A stretch of 64,000 bases of DNA from Laterigemmans sp052161645 (GTDB lineage Bacteria; Planctomycetota; Planctomycetia; Pirellulales; Pirellulaceae), in NCBI GenBank assembly GCA_052161645.1, contig CP197414.1. The stretch is one strand, 5' to 3'. A program made the position numbers and the translations under genes. Positions 52,972 through 62,418 of this stretch are shown piece after piece (within the stretch, counting starts at the first letter, position 1; every line of letters begins with the position of its first letter). The notes below the pieces were generated by a model. It had not been told where the DNA came from. It saw only the letters and a list, made by a program, of their open reading frames with translations, and ran no database searches.

Positions 52972-55619
52972 CGGCGTCCTCTGCGGGAATCGTTGTCTCG
53001 CTGGCGTGAATCGCGCCGTCTTTCTTCGCTCGCTCCCTCACTTGAGAGCGCTTGCATGATCGCGTCGAGATCAACGCCCGCCCCGGGAACGACCACTTCC
53101 ACGACTTGCTCGCTCCGCTGATCGACTGAGTTGACCAAACGTTCGACTTCTGCAAACAAGGCATCGGGAGCAGTGATCACCAAAGAGTTGCTTGCTTCGT
53201 GAACGGCAACGCTCATTTTGGGCTGCTCTCCCCGAGTTGGCTTTTCCTCTGGTCGTGGGGCACGATTTTCACGATCTCGCGATTCATCTTGGTCATCTCG
53301 ACGCGGTTCCTCGCGACGATCTGGCTCTTGACCTCTTTGGCGGCGGTTGCCGCTGTTCCCTGGTTGCGTGGGAGTTAAAATTCGCTCCGGATAGGCGTTG
53401 CGAATTACCTCCGCAACTTCTTCCGCCTTGGTGTGTAACAACTCGATCACATGGGTCTGACCGGAAGTCTCAACATCCGTAATGCTCGATTGCTTGTCGA
53501 TAATTTTCATATACCGTTCAATCGTGGCGATGTCCTCGGATGTGCCTTGCACGATTAAACGGTTGAGCCGTGCGTCGGAGACGATTGTGGCTGTGCCAGC
53601 GGTCACGGTTGTGGCCCCATCGCGTTTAAACAGCAAACTGCCGAAGTATCCTCCGCCCAGCCCGGAGGTACCTCCGTTGATTAGGCTGTTGGCTGGTGTC
53701 GCGCTCAGGCTGTAGCCACCATCTAATAGATCGGCCAGCATATTTACCGCCTCAGCGGCGGTAACATACTTGAGGTAGTAGATTACCGGGGGTGAAGCGG
53801 TTTTACTTGCTTCTTGTGAGAGTGTGCGAAGTTGATTTTCAAAGCGATCGAGCGCTGACAGATTCTCCGATTGAATCATGATCCCGCCTGGCACCACCTG
53901 ACTTTGAATGATGTCTGCCGACTCGCAATTGGCATCGGCCACTAAGCCGGTCAGTTGTTTGTCGTTTTGCGGACTTTCCTCCAGCGGCGAAGAACGGGGA
54001 GTGCGAGCGGTGGCTTGAGGTTGCTCTTCATGCAGCGCTCGCTCGATCACTTCCACTTGTTCCGTTTCATCCCAAGGTGGCAAGATCTGTATCGCGGTCT
54101 TGTCATCCCACATCTCGTTCGCTGCCTTCAGCACGCTGTCACGTTGAGGTCCACTGAGCGGAATGAGTCGCGTCTGGCGCGCCGAGCTAACGCCACCCGA
54201 CACCCGCTGGATTAACTCCTCGATTTGACGGATCTCCATGGCGGTTCCTCGCACAAACAACCGCCCGCTGCCCGGATCCGCGTCGACTATGGGACCCTGT
54301 TGGGCGGGCTCCTCGTCGTCACGATCACGAGACTCTCGTTGAACGGCGTTTTGCTGAAACATCTGCTCGATCAAGCTGACGGCAAAATAGGGTTCGACGC
54401 CATTGAGATCGATTACGGTGAATTCGATGGTGGGTGCTTCCAGCTCCACGATTGTCTCTTCGATCTGACGATGGATGCGATCGGGAGCGTAAGCGACGAC
54501 GCTGTTTGTCGACTCTTGAATCGAGAGTCGCAAATCCTCGCCCGCGAGTAAGGTTTGCAATACGTCGTAGACAACCTGCACGCTGTTGCCTGACACCTGA
54601 TGAGCGACTAACCGGCTGGGCTCACTTTGTCCCTGCTGTTCGGGAGCTACGTCCAGCACTCGGATCAGCTGCTCCAACATATTCAGCTTTTCCAAGCTGC
54701 CGATCGCGAACAGACTTTTGCCGGAGAGATCGGTGGTGATGGTAATATCCAGACCGCGACTCTCATCGGCGGGAATGCCCAAATGACCACCAGCAACCAA
54801 CATCAACGTCTCCGACGTTACGTGCTGGAGATCGAATCGCCTGACTTGAGCCTCCTCGACGGGCTGATCCATCGCCTCAACAATATCAATAACACTCAGT
54901 AGTTTGCTAGCAGTCTCAGTAACCATCAATTGGTTGGACTTGGGCAACACCACGGGTGCCACCATCAATGATAACGGCTGCAGTTCTGCCACCACCTCCG
55001 TGGCGGGTAATTCCCCCAGTGGCAAAAAACACTTCACCACTTCATTGGCATCGCGCTCCTTCATCGACCCCGGAGGAACGACTTCCGCCAAAGCGTCGAG
55101 TTGTTGCAGACTCCGCGGATCTCCCAGCTGGATAACCGTCAACAGGTTGCCCCGGCGGACAGCGGCAAACCCTTCAGGAATGAGAAACAAGTTCAAACGG
55201 CTGATCGCCCCGCTGAGCGTAAAGTTTTCCCGGTCGGAGTAAGTAAAGCTGCCAGTCGGCAATTCGCCAAGCTGCAAAGCCATTTCGCCTTCTTCCGCTA
55301 GCCACTCCAAGACCTCGCGCCAACGTGCACCATTAAATGAGAAACGAAAACGATTCTCTGCCCGGCTCGAATTGACCTCAGCATCCTCACCGTCGCGGCT
55401 TATCTCGAGATCCCCAGCCGTGGTCGACTGTGCCGGGGCGGATTCTGAACTCTCAGGAATGGGGGCAGCAGCATCGGAAGTGGGCGGCTGCGGAGTGGGC
55501 GGCTGGGCGTTTAAATTGAGTGGGTAGAGAACAACCAACCAGCAACCCCAGGCCCACCTCAGTGCGGGCAGTCGCAGTCCATGCGGATACTGCAATCGAT
55601 GTTTAAAAATTCCGAACAC
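52968..55619 (-). CDS. Secretin-like protein with repeated NolW-type modules
   Basis: 883 residues from GTG 55619; other starts are possible. A signal sequence (WGCWLVVLYPLNLNAQ) is followed by a Pro/Ser-rich linker, an STN-like N-terminal domain and about six NolW-like beta-alpha repeats (VVKCFLPLGELPATEV, VRRFDLQHVTSETLML, IYYLKYVTAAEAVNMLAD, HVIELLHTKAEEVAEVI). It ends with an Arg/Asp-rich tail. The usual secretin pore-forming domain is absent. A structural or binding role in secretion is likely. Confidence 0.85.
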   Translation of the reverse strand: MFGIFKHRLQYPHGLRLPALRWAWGCWLVVLYPLNLNAQPPTPQPPTSDAAAPIPESSESAPAQSTTAGDLEISRDGEDAEVNSSRAENRFRFSFNGARWREVLEWLAEEGEMALQLGELPTGSFTYSDRENFTLSGAISRLNLFLIPEGFAAVRRGNLLTVIQLGDPRSLQQLDALAEVVPPGSMKERDANEVVKCFLPLGELPATEVVAELQPLSLMVAPVVLPKSNQLMVTETASKLLSVIDIVEAMDQPVEEAQVRRFDLQHVTSETLMLVAGGHLGIPADESRGLDITITTDLSGKSLFAIGSLEKLNMLEQLIRVLDVAPEQQGQSEPSRLVAHQVSGNSVQVVYDVLQTLLAGEDLRLSIQESTNSVVAYAPDRIHRQIEETIVELEAPTIEFTVIDLNGVEPYFAVSLIEQMFQQNAVQRESRDRDDEEPAQQGPIVDADPGSGRLFVRGTAMEIRQIEELIQRVSGGVSSARQTRLIPLSGPQRDSVLKAANEMWDDKTAIQILPPWDETEQVEVIERALHEEQPQATARTPRSSPLEESPQNDKQLTGLVADANCESADIIQSQVVPGGIMIQSENLSALDRFENQLRTLSQEASKTASPPVIYYLKYVTAAEAVNMLADLLDGGYSLSATPANSLINGGTSGLGGGYFGSLLFKRDGATTVTAGTATIVSDARLNRLIVQGTSEDIATIERYMKIIDKQSSITDVETSGQTHVIELLHTKAEEVAEVIRNAYPERILTPTQPGNSGNRRQRGQEPDRREEPRRDDQDESRDRENRAPRPEEKPTRGEQPKMSVAVHEASNSLVITAPDALFAEVERLVNSVDQRSEQVVEVVVPGAGVDLDAIMQALSSEGASEERRRDSRQRDNDSRRGRR

Positions 55620-56033
55620 GCTGAGCTACTCATTTCGAGATACAGATTTCAAGTTCACGCAAAGACTGCGTACCCTTTCCACGCGTGCCCAAAGCTTTGA
55701 TCCCGATTACTACTCTAGTCGCTTGCCAACCCAATGCTGAGATAAACCATCGGCGAGTAGCAACATCGTGGTGAGTGGGCTGTTCTCCGGCGGCAGACGT
55801 CGATTAAGGGAAGCCTGGCCGACTTACGTTGCGAAAACTAGTATTCTGGGCGGGACTGGAGGCGGGCATTTTGCAAACCGGCGGGCGTCATTCCCACAAT
55901 ACGTTCGCAGGGACCGATCTTAGACGGCACGTTAGGCAATCGCAACTGGAGATCAGTTTGGACCTAGCTCTTTGCGGGAAACCAGCCAGCCGCGCCGACT
56001 GGGAAAATAGGGCAAGTTGGAGCCGAGGAGGAA
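55620..56033. other. Intergenic region without supported gene
   Basis: About 414 bases between the secretin-like gene (start 55619) and the end of the BON gene (56034). Several open frames overlap but none has a ribosome site or recognisable content. The region should hold the promoter of the secretin-like operon; no clear promoter or terminator was identified. Confidence 0.5.
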
Positions 56034-56447
56034 TCAGGGGGTGTCGCCGTTGACAACTTTCAGCGTTTCGACAACCCGGTCCACTCCGACGGTCTCTTTC
56101 GCCAGTGCGATGGCCTTGGTCTTGGCCGCGACATTCGGCACGGTACCGTTGAGGACCACAACGCCCTCCGATTCGACCTCGAGTTGGAGCTTGGCATCGA
56201 CGAGTGCTTTGTCCCATTTGAGGCGACTGTAAACTCTGCCGTGAACCCCCATGCGATCGACCATTTTCTGTAGGGCTTGCCAGTTTTCCTGAAATTCATT
56301 GCTCAGCCGATTAATCGTGCGATCGAGTTGAGCTCCCAAGCGTTCACCAATTCCTTCTTGTGCGGATGCGGATTGCGGAGTCGCAACGCTCATCAGGCAA
56401 AAAGTTAACGCGACGAGGATAAGTTGGGCGAGGCGATGGGTTGCCAT
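56034..56447 (-). CDS. Secreted BON-domain protein
   Basis: 137 residues with a signal peptide (RLAQLILVALTFCLMSV, cleavage near ASAQ). Two regions follow: a helical part (RTINRLSNEFQENWQAL) and a BON domain (LEVESEGVVVLNGTVPNVAAK..., ending VVETLKVVNG). BON domains bind membranes or support envelope proteins such as OsmY. The ATG has TGGAG about seven bases upstream. It is divergent from the outer-membrane-like protein gene. Confidence 0.9.
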   Translation of the reverse strand: MATHRLAQLILVALTFCLMSVATPQSASAQEGIGERLGAQLDRTINRLSNEFQENWQALQKMVDRMGVHGRVYSRLKWDKALVDAKLQLEVESEGVVVLNGTVPNVAAKTKAIALAKETVGVDRVVETLKVVNGDTP

Positions 56448-56673
56448 TTGAATGCTCCATTTTGCTGTGGGTTGGGAAACTGGGAAATAAGACCGTCAGT
56501 CGCAGCAGTATGTCAGTCGCTGTAGTATTCAGTCGCAGTAGCAGCAGAACAACAGGCGCGAAGTAGATCGCGTGTGGGGAGGCCACAAACGTCGGCTGCT
56601 CTTGACTTCAGCGAGTCCCTACACGTAACACTCGGAAAAATTAATTTAGTTTTGTCTAAAGAGTGAGTGACTC

Positions 56674-58140
56674 GTGTGCCGACAAAAATCGATTCCGCCG
56701 CTGCTGCTGGCAGCCCTGGTCGTCACCCCCAGCGGGTTGTGCGGTGGGGTGTGTCATGGCCAAGGTACGCGAGGTCCCTCGACCTCGCCAATGCCAGCAA
56801 ACGTCGCGCCGTCTCTGCAGAATCCGCCACCCGTGTTAGGTGGAGTCCCCAACGCTGCGGCTCCTCGGACGGAACTTTCGGCCGTTCCCGGACCAACGGC
56901 CTTTTCGTCTCCAAATCCTCCATCTCTTTCGCTGGGCAATCCGACTTACGATCCCTATAGCACCGGCAGCACACCGGGGGTGTTTACACCCGCCCTGCCG
57001 TCTCAGTCGCCGGTACCGCCCCCCGCCGCATTACCAGGTGCCGGCGCGCTCGGTTCGATGTTTGGTGGTTGGCCCGGCAGTGGCGTGCAAGGTTCAACCA
57101 CTGGTTATCAAGCCAACACCCCGCTACCGCCGCCCGGCTTCGCACCGAATGCGTATCCTCCGCCCGGCTACCCTCCAACCGCTTATCCACCCAACGCTTA
57201 TCCACCGACTGCTTATCCACCCAGCACTTATCCTAGCGCGGGGCCACCGGTGTTATTCCCCGGTGGGCTAATGGGAGGTGGCTACGGGGCGAACCCTGGC
57301 GGGTACTACAATCCGTTTGCTGAGATGGCCATGCCGGGAGCTTTTAAGTTCTTGCAGGGTCCTCGTTTAAGGCATGGTTGGTTAGGAGGTGGGGACGGGG
57401 GCTCAGGCGATTTTGGGGTGAATGAGACTGAGGTGTCCGTAGCTCTTGCTTTTCCGAACTTTCTCTGGAGTGGTCAACCTATATATGTGTTGCCCTCTTT
57501 TTCGCTTGACCTTTGGGATGGGCCACGGGGGGCAGCCGACTTGCCGTCGTCGGCTTACGAGGCCTTTCTCGACTTTGGCTGGCAGACCGATCCAAATCAG
57601 ATTTTAGGGATCGAAACTGGGCTGCGGGTGGGGGTCTTTACGGACTTTGACACATTCAACAGCGACAGTCTGCGAATCATGGGGCAGGCGCTGGGAAAGT
57701 TCCGGCTCACGCCACGCACCACGCTTAAGGCGGGTGTCATGTATATCGATCGGATTCGCTACCAACTGATTCCCGCTGGCGGTATTTTGTGGCAGCCCAC
57801 ACCTTATTCTCGGTGGGACATTTACTTCCCTGAGCCTAAGGTTTCCCGCTATCTGCGGACGGTCGGAACCAAAGATGTTTGGGGCTATGTGGCTGGGGAG
57901 TATGGTGGCGGATCATGGACTGTCACGCGCACCAACAACGTCGAGGACCGCGTTGATGTGAATGACATGCGGGTACTCGTCGGGCTGGAATGGGGCCGCA
58001 GTGATTTAATCCGCAGCGGCCGGAGAACCGGGTTCGTGGAAGCTGGTTGGGTCTTCGAACGCGAGATTCTCTACGACACCACTCCGGGCAGCTTCGAACC
58101 CGACTCAACTTTTATCTTGCGAGCTGGAATCGGTTATTAG
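56674..58140 (+). CDS. Proline-rich, outer-membrane-like protein
   Basis: 488 residues from GTG 56674. A signal peptide (LLLAALVVTPSGLCGG) precedes about 200 residues of low complexity, with a YPP repeat run near residues 160-190 (GYPPTAYPPNAYPP). The C-terminal 290 residues contain alternating hydrophobic/aromatic strands (TEVSVALAFPNFLWSG, DSLRIMGQALGKFRLTPR, WGYVAGEYGGGSWTV, FILRAGIGY) as in outer-membrane beta-barrels. The closing aromatic residue fits that reading. Function unknown; probably an outer-membrane protein. Confidence 0.82.
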   Translation: MCRQKSIPPLLLAALVVTPSGLCGGVCHGQGTRGPSTSPMPANVAPSLQNPPPVLGGVPNAAAPRTELSAVPGPTAFSSPNPPSLSLGNPTYDPYSTGSTPGVFTPALPSQSPVPPPAALPGAGALGSMFGGWPGSGVQGSTTGYQANTPLPPPGFAPNAYPPPGYPPTAYPPNAYPPTAYPPSTYPSAGPPVLFPGGLMGGGYGANPGGYYNPFAEMAMPGAFKFLQGPRLRHGWLGGGDGGSGDFGVNETEVSVALAFPNFLWSGQPIYVLPSFSLDLWDGPRGAADLPSSAYEAFLDFGWQTDPNQILGIETGLRVGVFTDFDTFNSDSLRIMGQALGKFRLTPRTTLKAGVMYIDRIRYQLIPAGGILWQPTPYSRWDIYFPEPKVSRYLRTVGTKDVWGYVAGEYGGGSWTVTRTNNVEDRVDVNDMRVLVGLEWGRSDLIRSGRRTGFVEAGWVFEREILYDTTPGSFEPDSTFILRAGIGY

Positions 58141-58179
58141 CCGATTGAACTCGTCCTGCTCACGAAGCGAGCACAATTC

Positions 58180-58235
58180 GTACTCGTGCTCGTACTCGTG
58201 CTCGAAACGCCGACTTGGATTACGAGCACGAGTAC
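58180..58235. repeat. Intergenic inverted repeat
   Basis: GTACTCGTGCTCGTA at 58180-58194 pairs perfectly with TACGAGCACGAGTAC at 58221-58235 (15 bases). A second left-arm copy GTACTCGTGCTCG at 58192-58204 offers an alternative hairpin with an 18-base loop. It lies 40 bases after the stop at 58140 and could end or stabilise that transcript, although no T run follows. Confidence 0.75.
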
Positions 58236-58408
58236 CATTTCATTGAGTGCGAGTGCGAATCGTGACGCTGCGTTAGCCGGACGATCCCTGAAGGCTAGGC
58301 ACCAGCGTTGGTGTCCCGACTTGGCTATCCTCGAGCCTACAGTTCAACAGACTTGGACAAACTCGACATTGATCGAGCTCGCTTTTCCTGCTGACCGGAC
58401 GTGAACTG

Positions 58409-59911
58409 TTGAATCAAGAACATGCTGCCGACCAAGATGCTGCTGCGGCCGAATCTGCTCCTCAGCAGCGAATTCTGTTGACCGGAGCAACCGGTTACGT
58501 GGGGGGCCGGCTATTGCGTTTGTTGGAAGCGGCTGGTCACCCGTTGCGTTGCCTGTCACGGCATCCGGAAAATTCCCGCAATCGCGTCGCGGCCTCCACG
58601 GAGGTGATGGCCGGAGATGTGCTCGACCGTAGTTCACTCGATGCCCCGCTGGCCGGCATTCACACGGCCTATTACTTGATCCATTCCATGGGCACCGGCG
58701 AGGGGTTTGAACAAGAGGATCGGCTGGGGGCGGAGAACTTTGCTCAAGCTGCCAAAGCGGCCGGTGTGAAGAGAATCATTTATTTGGGCGGCTTGGGACA
58801 AAGTGACGATGCCCTTTCGAGTCATTTGCAGAGTCGTCATGAAGTCGGGCGGTTACTCCGTGACTCGGGTGCGCAAGTCATAGAATTCCGCGCTTCGATT
58901 ATCATTGGCTCGGGTAGTTTGTCCTTTGATTTAGTTCGCTCGCTGGTGCGAAAGCTGCCGGTGATGGTGTGGCCCAAATGGGTTTCCACAGAAGCCTCGC
59001 CTATTGGGATTCGTGACGTCTTGAGCTACCTCATGGAAGTTCTTGATAAACCATTAGGGCAATCCAAAATTTATGAGATTGGGGGTCCTGAGCGGGTATC
59101 CTACGGAGGGATCATGGATGAGTACGCCAAGCAGCGGGGACTGCGGCGGCTGAAGATTCGTGTTCCTTTTCTATCGCCTCGTATCAGCAGTCTTTGGTTG
59201 GGGCTGGTAACTCCCGTCTATGCCAGGATTGGTCGCAAGCTTGTGGAGGGGCTGGCCAATCCGACGGTGGTCACGAATGATGCTGCTCAGCAAGATTTTG
59301 CCGTGCGGCCCGCCGGAGTTAGCGAAGCGATCGCCCGCGCGATTCAACGGGAGGATGAGGAGATGGTGGAGACGCGTTGGTCCGATGCGCTCTCGTCCTC
59401 AGGCCCAGTGACAAAGTGGGGAGGCGTCGCCATTGGCAGTCGCTTGGTCGATTCGCGGACGATTGATGTCGAGCTAACGCCGGCCGCAGCCTTCCACCCG
59501 ATCCAGCGTCTGGGTGGCGAGGCCGGCTGGTATTATGCCAACTGGCTTTGGAAAATCAGAGGATTTATCGACTTGCTCGTCGGCGGTGTTGGTTTTCGCC
59601 GCGGCCGGCGTCATCCGGTTGATTTGCGAATGGGCGATGCCGTCGATTTCTGGCGTGTCCAAGTCATGGAGCCCAACGCCAGATTGAGGCTCTTTGCCGA
59701 GATGAAGCTGCCGGGGCGAGGTTGGCTGGAATACGAGGTTACCAGCCGACCCGGCGGAGGCTCGACGATTCGACAAACCGCTGAATTTGATCCAGCCGGG
59801 CTGCTGGGGTTGATCTATTGGTACTCGATCTGGCCGCTCCACCAAGTGGTCTTTCAAGGTATGCTACACGCGGTTGCCCGTCGTGCTGCCAAAGCATCAG
59901 CCACGACTTAG
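58409..59911 (+). CDS. NAD(P)-binding epimerase-like protein with DUF2867-type C-terminal domain
   Basis: 500 residues. The N-terminal part is an atypical SDR: GATGYVGGRLLRLLEAAGH at about residue 25, YYLIHSMGTGE, IIYLGGLGQ, and ASPIGIRDVLSYLMEVLD. The C-terminal 150 residues (FHPIQRLGGEAGWYYANWLW, GDAVDFWRVQVMEPN, LGLIYWYSIWPLHQVVF) match DUF2867. This pairing is common in proteins similar to YcfK/COG0702 with unknown function. No ATG is near the start; TTG 58409 is used and earlier CTG codons are possible. Confidence 0.88.
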   Translation: MNQEHAADQDAAAAESAPQQRILLTGATGYVGGRLLRLLEAAGHPLRCLSRHPENSRNRVAASTEVMAGDVLDRSSLDAPLAGIHTAYYLIHSMGTGEGFEQEDRLGAENFAQAAKAAGVKRIIYLGGLGQSDDALSSHLQSRHEVGRLLRDSGAQVIEFRASIIIGSGSLSFDLVRSLVRKLPVMVWPKWVSTEASPIGIRDVLSYLMEVLDKPLGQSKIYEIGGPERVSYGGIMDEYAKQRGLRRLKIRVPFLSPRISSLWLGLVTPVYARIGRKLVEGLANPTVVTNDAAQQDFAVRPAGVSEAIARAIQREDEEMVETRWSDALSSSGPVTKWGGVAIGSRLVDSRTIDVELTPAAAFHPIQRLGGEAGWYYANWLWKIRGFIDLLVGGVGFRRGRRHPVDLRMGDAVDFWRVQVMEPNARLRLFAEMKLPGRGWLEYEVTSRPGGGSTIRQTAEFDPAGLLGLIYWYSIWPLHQVVFQGMLHAVARRAAKASATT

Positions 59912-60258
59912 CCCTGCTGCTGCCATGGCCACTTGCCAGTCAATTCGACTTCCAGCGTAAAGCTTAAGAAGGTTCGAATCAGGACAATCACCGTGAGCAC
60001 ACCGACGGTCTCTGGTGTCAAGTCGACAGCCACAGTGTGCACGATGTCAGCCGCCATTAGAAATTCCAAACCGAACAAAATTCCTCGCCCAAGCCGCTGG
60101 CGTATCTGGTGAGCAAGGCTTTCGATCGAGGTTTTTCCCAGCAAATCACGCACTCCGCTGATGATGGCAAACAGCGCCGCCGCCGTAATCACCACGATGC
60201 CAACTAGCTCCAAGCCGGCAGCACACACTTCGGCGATTGGTTTGACGCTCGTTTCCAT
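59908..60258 (-). CDS. DUF1622 membrane protein
   Basis: About 116 residues from ATG 60258, which has AGGAGC close upstream. Three hydrophobic segments (LELVGIVVITAAALFAIIS, GILFGLEFLMAADIVHTVAV, VGVLTVIVLIRTFLSF) and the tail LEVELTGKWPW mark DUF1622. The gene converges on the DUF2867-type gene with a 4-base overlap. Just upstream two copies of ATTGTCGGCGATGT lie at 60278-60305. Function unknown. Confidence 0.9.
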   Translation of the reverse strand: METSVKPIAEVCAAGLELVGIVVITAAALFAIISGVRDLLGKTSIESLAHQIRQRLGRGILFGLEFLMAADIVHTVAVDLTPETVGVLTVIVLIRTFLSFTLEVELTGKWPWQQQG

Positions 60259-60400
60259 GCTACAGCTCCTGGGATTGATTGTCGGCGATGTATTGTCGGC
60301 GATGTATTGAAACCTGATTTGCGATTGCACCAGAGTGGAACGCAGATTGCTGCACTAAGCTGCCTGTTTCAACTCTATTTCCCCTACTGGTGCTGGCTTG

Positions 60401-61453
60401 ATGGTCCGTGAGCAACTTAGGTGGTTCCTGCTGATCGCACTGCTATTGTTCGGAGTAATCTTAGCGACTGCGAACTTATTCGTCATGGTTGTCAGCGTTT
60501 TGTTGCTGGTTTTCGCGGGAATTCTCTTTGGCATCTTTGTCCACGGTTTGAGTGATTGGCCAGCATCTCACACTCGTCTCTCTTATCGTTTCTGCTTTGT
60601 TACCGTGGTTGTTTTCTTGTTGGCGCTCATTGGCATTGGGCTCTATTATCTTGGGGCTCAGGTGGCCCAGCGTGCTGATCAGTTTTGGGCAGTGTTGCAA
60701 CAATCGCTCGAGCAGGCTAACGCTCGCTTGAACCAGTTTGAATCGCTTGAACAGTACCTGCCAAGTGCTGAGCAGGCACGGAATGTAATCTCCGATTCCC
60801 GGCTGATGCCAAATATGCTCGGCGGTTTGCGGCGTGCGGGCTGGGCTCTGACGGGCGCTTTGGTCATATTCTTTGTTGGTCTCTACGCAGCCGCAGCGCC
60901 CGAGTTGTATCGTGCGGGGATTGCCAAATTGTTCCCCACCGATCAGCGTCAGCAGGTCAAGCGGATTTTAAGCAAACTGCGTGCTGCGCTTGGTTTGTGG
61001 TTGATTGGCCGGTTTATGTCGATGGCCATCGTCGGTGTCTTGACGAGTCTTGGCCTGTGGTTGCTGGGCGTGCCGCTGCCGATCACCTTGGGTGTGTTGG
61101 CTGCTCTACTGACCTTTATTCCCAATATCGGCCCCTTATTGGCCGCCGTACCTCAGGTGCTGCTAGCCATTAACGTTGGACTCAACACGGTGCTCTACGT
61201 GGTGCTGTTCAACATTATTTTGCAAGCGGTGGAAAGTTACGTGTTGACCCCGATGATCCAACGCCATGAGGTCACGCTGCCACCCATTCTGACAATTTCC
61301 GCTCAATTGCTGATGGGTATGATGTTTGGTTTGATTGGCATTATGATGGCAGCCCCCTTGGTAGTCGTTGCCTTGGTTTTGATCCAGATGCTATATATTC
61401 GCGACACTCTGGGCGACGACGATCCCGGCAGTTTGACGAGCCGGATCTCTTAG
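60401..61453 (+). CDS. AI-2E family transporter (PerM/YdiK type)
   Basis: 350 residues with eight predicted helices. The N-terminal part has paired helices, a long amphipathic loop with polar residues (QRADQFWAVLQQSLEQANARL), and the C-terminal half has the family motif TFIPNIGPLLAAVPQVLLAI plus LTPMIQRHEVTLPPILTISA. The family includes AI-2 exporters and Na/H antiporter-like proteins; the real cargo is unknown. ATG 60401 is preferred to a TTG one codon earlier. About 200 bases follow before the next gene. Confidence 0.9.
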   Translation: MVREQLRWFLLIALLLFGVILATANLFVMVVSVLLLVFAGILFGIFVHGLSDWPASHTRLSYRFCFVTVVVFLLALIGIGLYYLGAQVAQRADQFWAVLQQSLEQANARLNQFESLEQYLPSAEQARNVISDSRLMPNMLGGLRRAGWALTGALVIFFVGLYAAAAPELYRAGIAKLFPTDQRQQVKRILSKLRAALGLWLIGRFMSMAIVGVLTSLGLWLLGVPLPITLGVLAALLTFIPNIGPLLAAVPQVLLAINVGLNTVLYVVLFNIILQAVESYVLTPMIQRHEVTLPPILTISAQLLMGMMFGLIGIMMAAPLVVVALVLIQMLYIRDTLGDDDPGSLTSRIS

Positions 61454-61661
61454 CTGCCGATTGGTTGCTCAGCAGCTAATGGAACATTATTTGCTTCCTC
61501 GCATTAACGGCTAGGCAATAAACGCCAAGCGTGTGCAGCAGGGTGGGCGTTAAAGCACTCTTGCCTGCTGGACGAACAAAACTGTGATGGCAGCTTGCAT
61601 GAGGCACGTTAGCTGCTGTGAATTGGAGTCGATTTCATCTTCGCAGAGAAGGAGCAAAACT

Positions 61662-61913
61662 ATGTCACGACTAGTCGGACTCGGGTTCGTGCTTTGTGAT
61701 ATCGCGGCAACGGCACTTTCGATGTTAAACGCTTGTGGCACGCTGTTCGTCATAGTGCTGTCCATTTTGACGTCGCTCACGTTTGCGATATTTTCCTGGA
61801 TGGTTCGATCGACTATCTGGCCCACCTATTTCTGGGATTCAGAGGAATCTGCCGTACCCCGGAAAACAGCAGTGTCACCGTTGCGCGCGTTGCAATCTTG
61901 GCACCTATCTTAA
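61662..61913 (+). CDS. Small membrane protein
   Basis: 83 residues. The ribosome site AGAAGGAGC lies five bases before the ATG and is one of the strongest in this window. Residues 3-48 hold two closely spaced hydrophobic segments (GLGFVLCDIAATALSML and GTLFVIVLSILTSLTFAIFSW), then a polar tail. No family is recognised. It is convergent with the wrbA remnant. The strong ribosome site and hydrophobic pattern argue for a real gene, but no homology was tested. Confidence 0.55.
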   Translation: MSRLVGLGFVLCDIAATALSMLNACGTLFVIVLSILTSLTFAIFSWMVRSTIWPTYFWDSEESAVPRKTAVSPLRALQSWHLS

Positions 61914-62003
61914 CATCGGCAACGTTTTTACTGGCGTGAGGGGTCATTGCTTTTGGATTGCTGATTCTTTCATAAACCGTGGATACTTTCTTGGCTGGGC
62001 GGA

Positions 62004-62418
62004 CTGCTTTAGTTTGCCTGCGATCTTGGCCACTTGGCGACCTTGGGCACGGGCAATCGCACATTCATTTTCGCTCGGTTGACGCTGGTCCTTTTTCCCC
62101 CGAAATCCATTGCTCGCCTGTTGAATCCAGGAATGCCTGCATCTGAGCGGCTGAGGCACCGTAGCGGGTCGGTGAACCGAGCACGATGGCGTCGGCTTCG
62201 ACAAGCTTTTTGGGCTGGGCGATGGGAATGTGCGCGAACCCTTGGCGATTCTCCCAGGCACAGATTTTCTCTAATAGTTCACGCGGCAACGTCTCTTCTG
62301 ACTTGCAACACTTCCACCTCGGTGTCCGGAACTTCACGGGCGCCCATGGCAATCCCCTCCGCCAATCGGTAGACGTGGCCGTGCGCGCTTTAAAAATTAT
62401 CTGTATGTTCGTTGTCAT
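62004..62418 (-). pseudogene. wrbA: Decayed wrbA-like NAD(P)H:quinone oxidoreductase
   Basis: Four pieces of WrbA are found in different frames. The start MTTNIQIIF (62418-62392) shifts to GHVYRLAEGIAMGAREVPDT (from about 62380) and stops at 62279-62281; the original frame then carries LPRELLEKICAWENRQG, FAHIPIAQPKKLVEADAIVL and GSPTRYGASAAQMQAFLDST. The true C-terminus QRQPSENECAIARAQGRQVA appears in another frame at about 62004-62083. About 70 residues between the TGEQW region and RQPS are missing. So at least two frameshifts and one internal deletion inactivate it. Confidence 0.85.

Noticed and set aside
58409..58411. Upstream ATG for the DUF2867-type protein
   Set aside because: No in-frame ATG exists near the start; only TTG/CTG codons are available, so the start stays uncertain.
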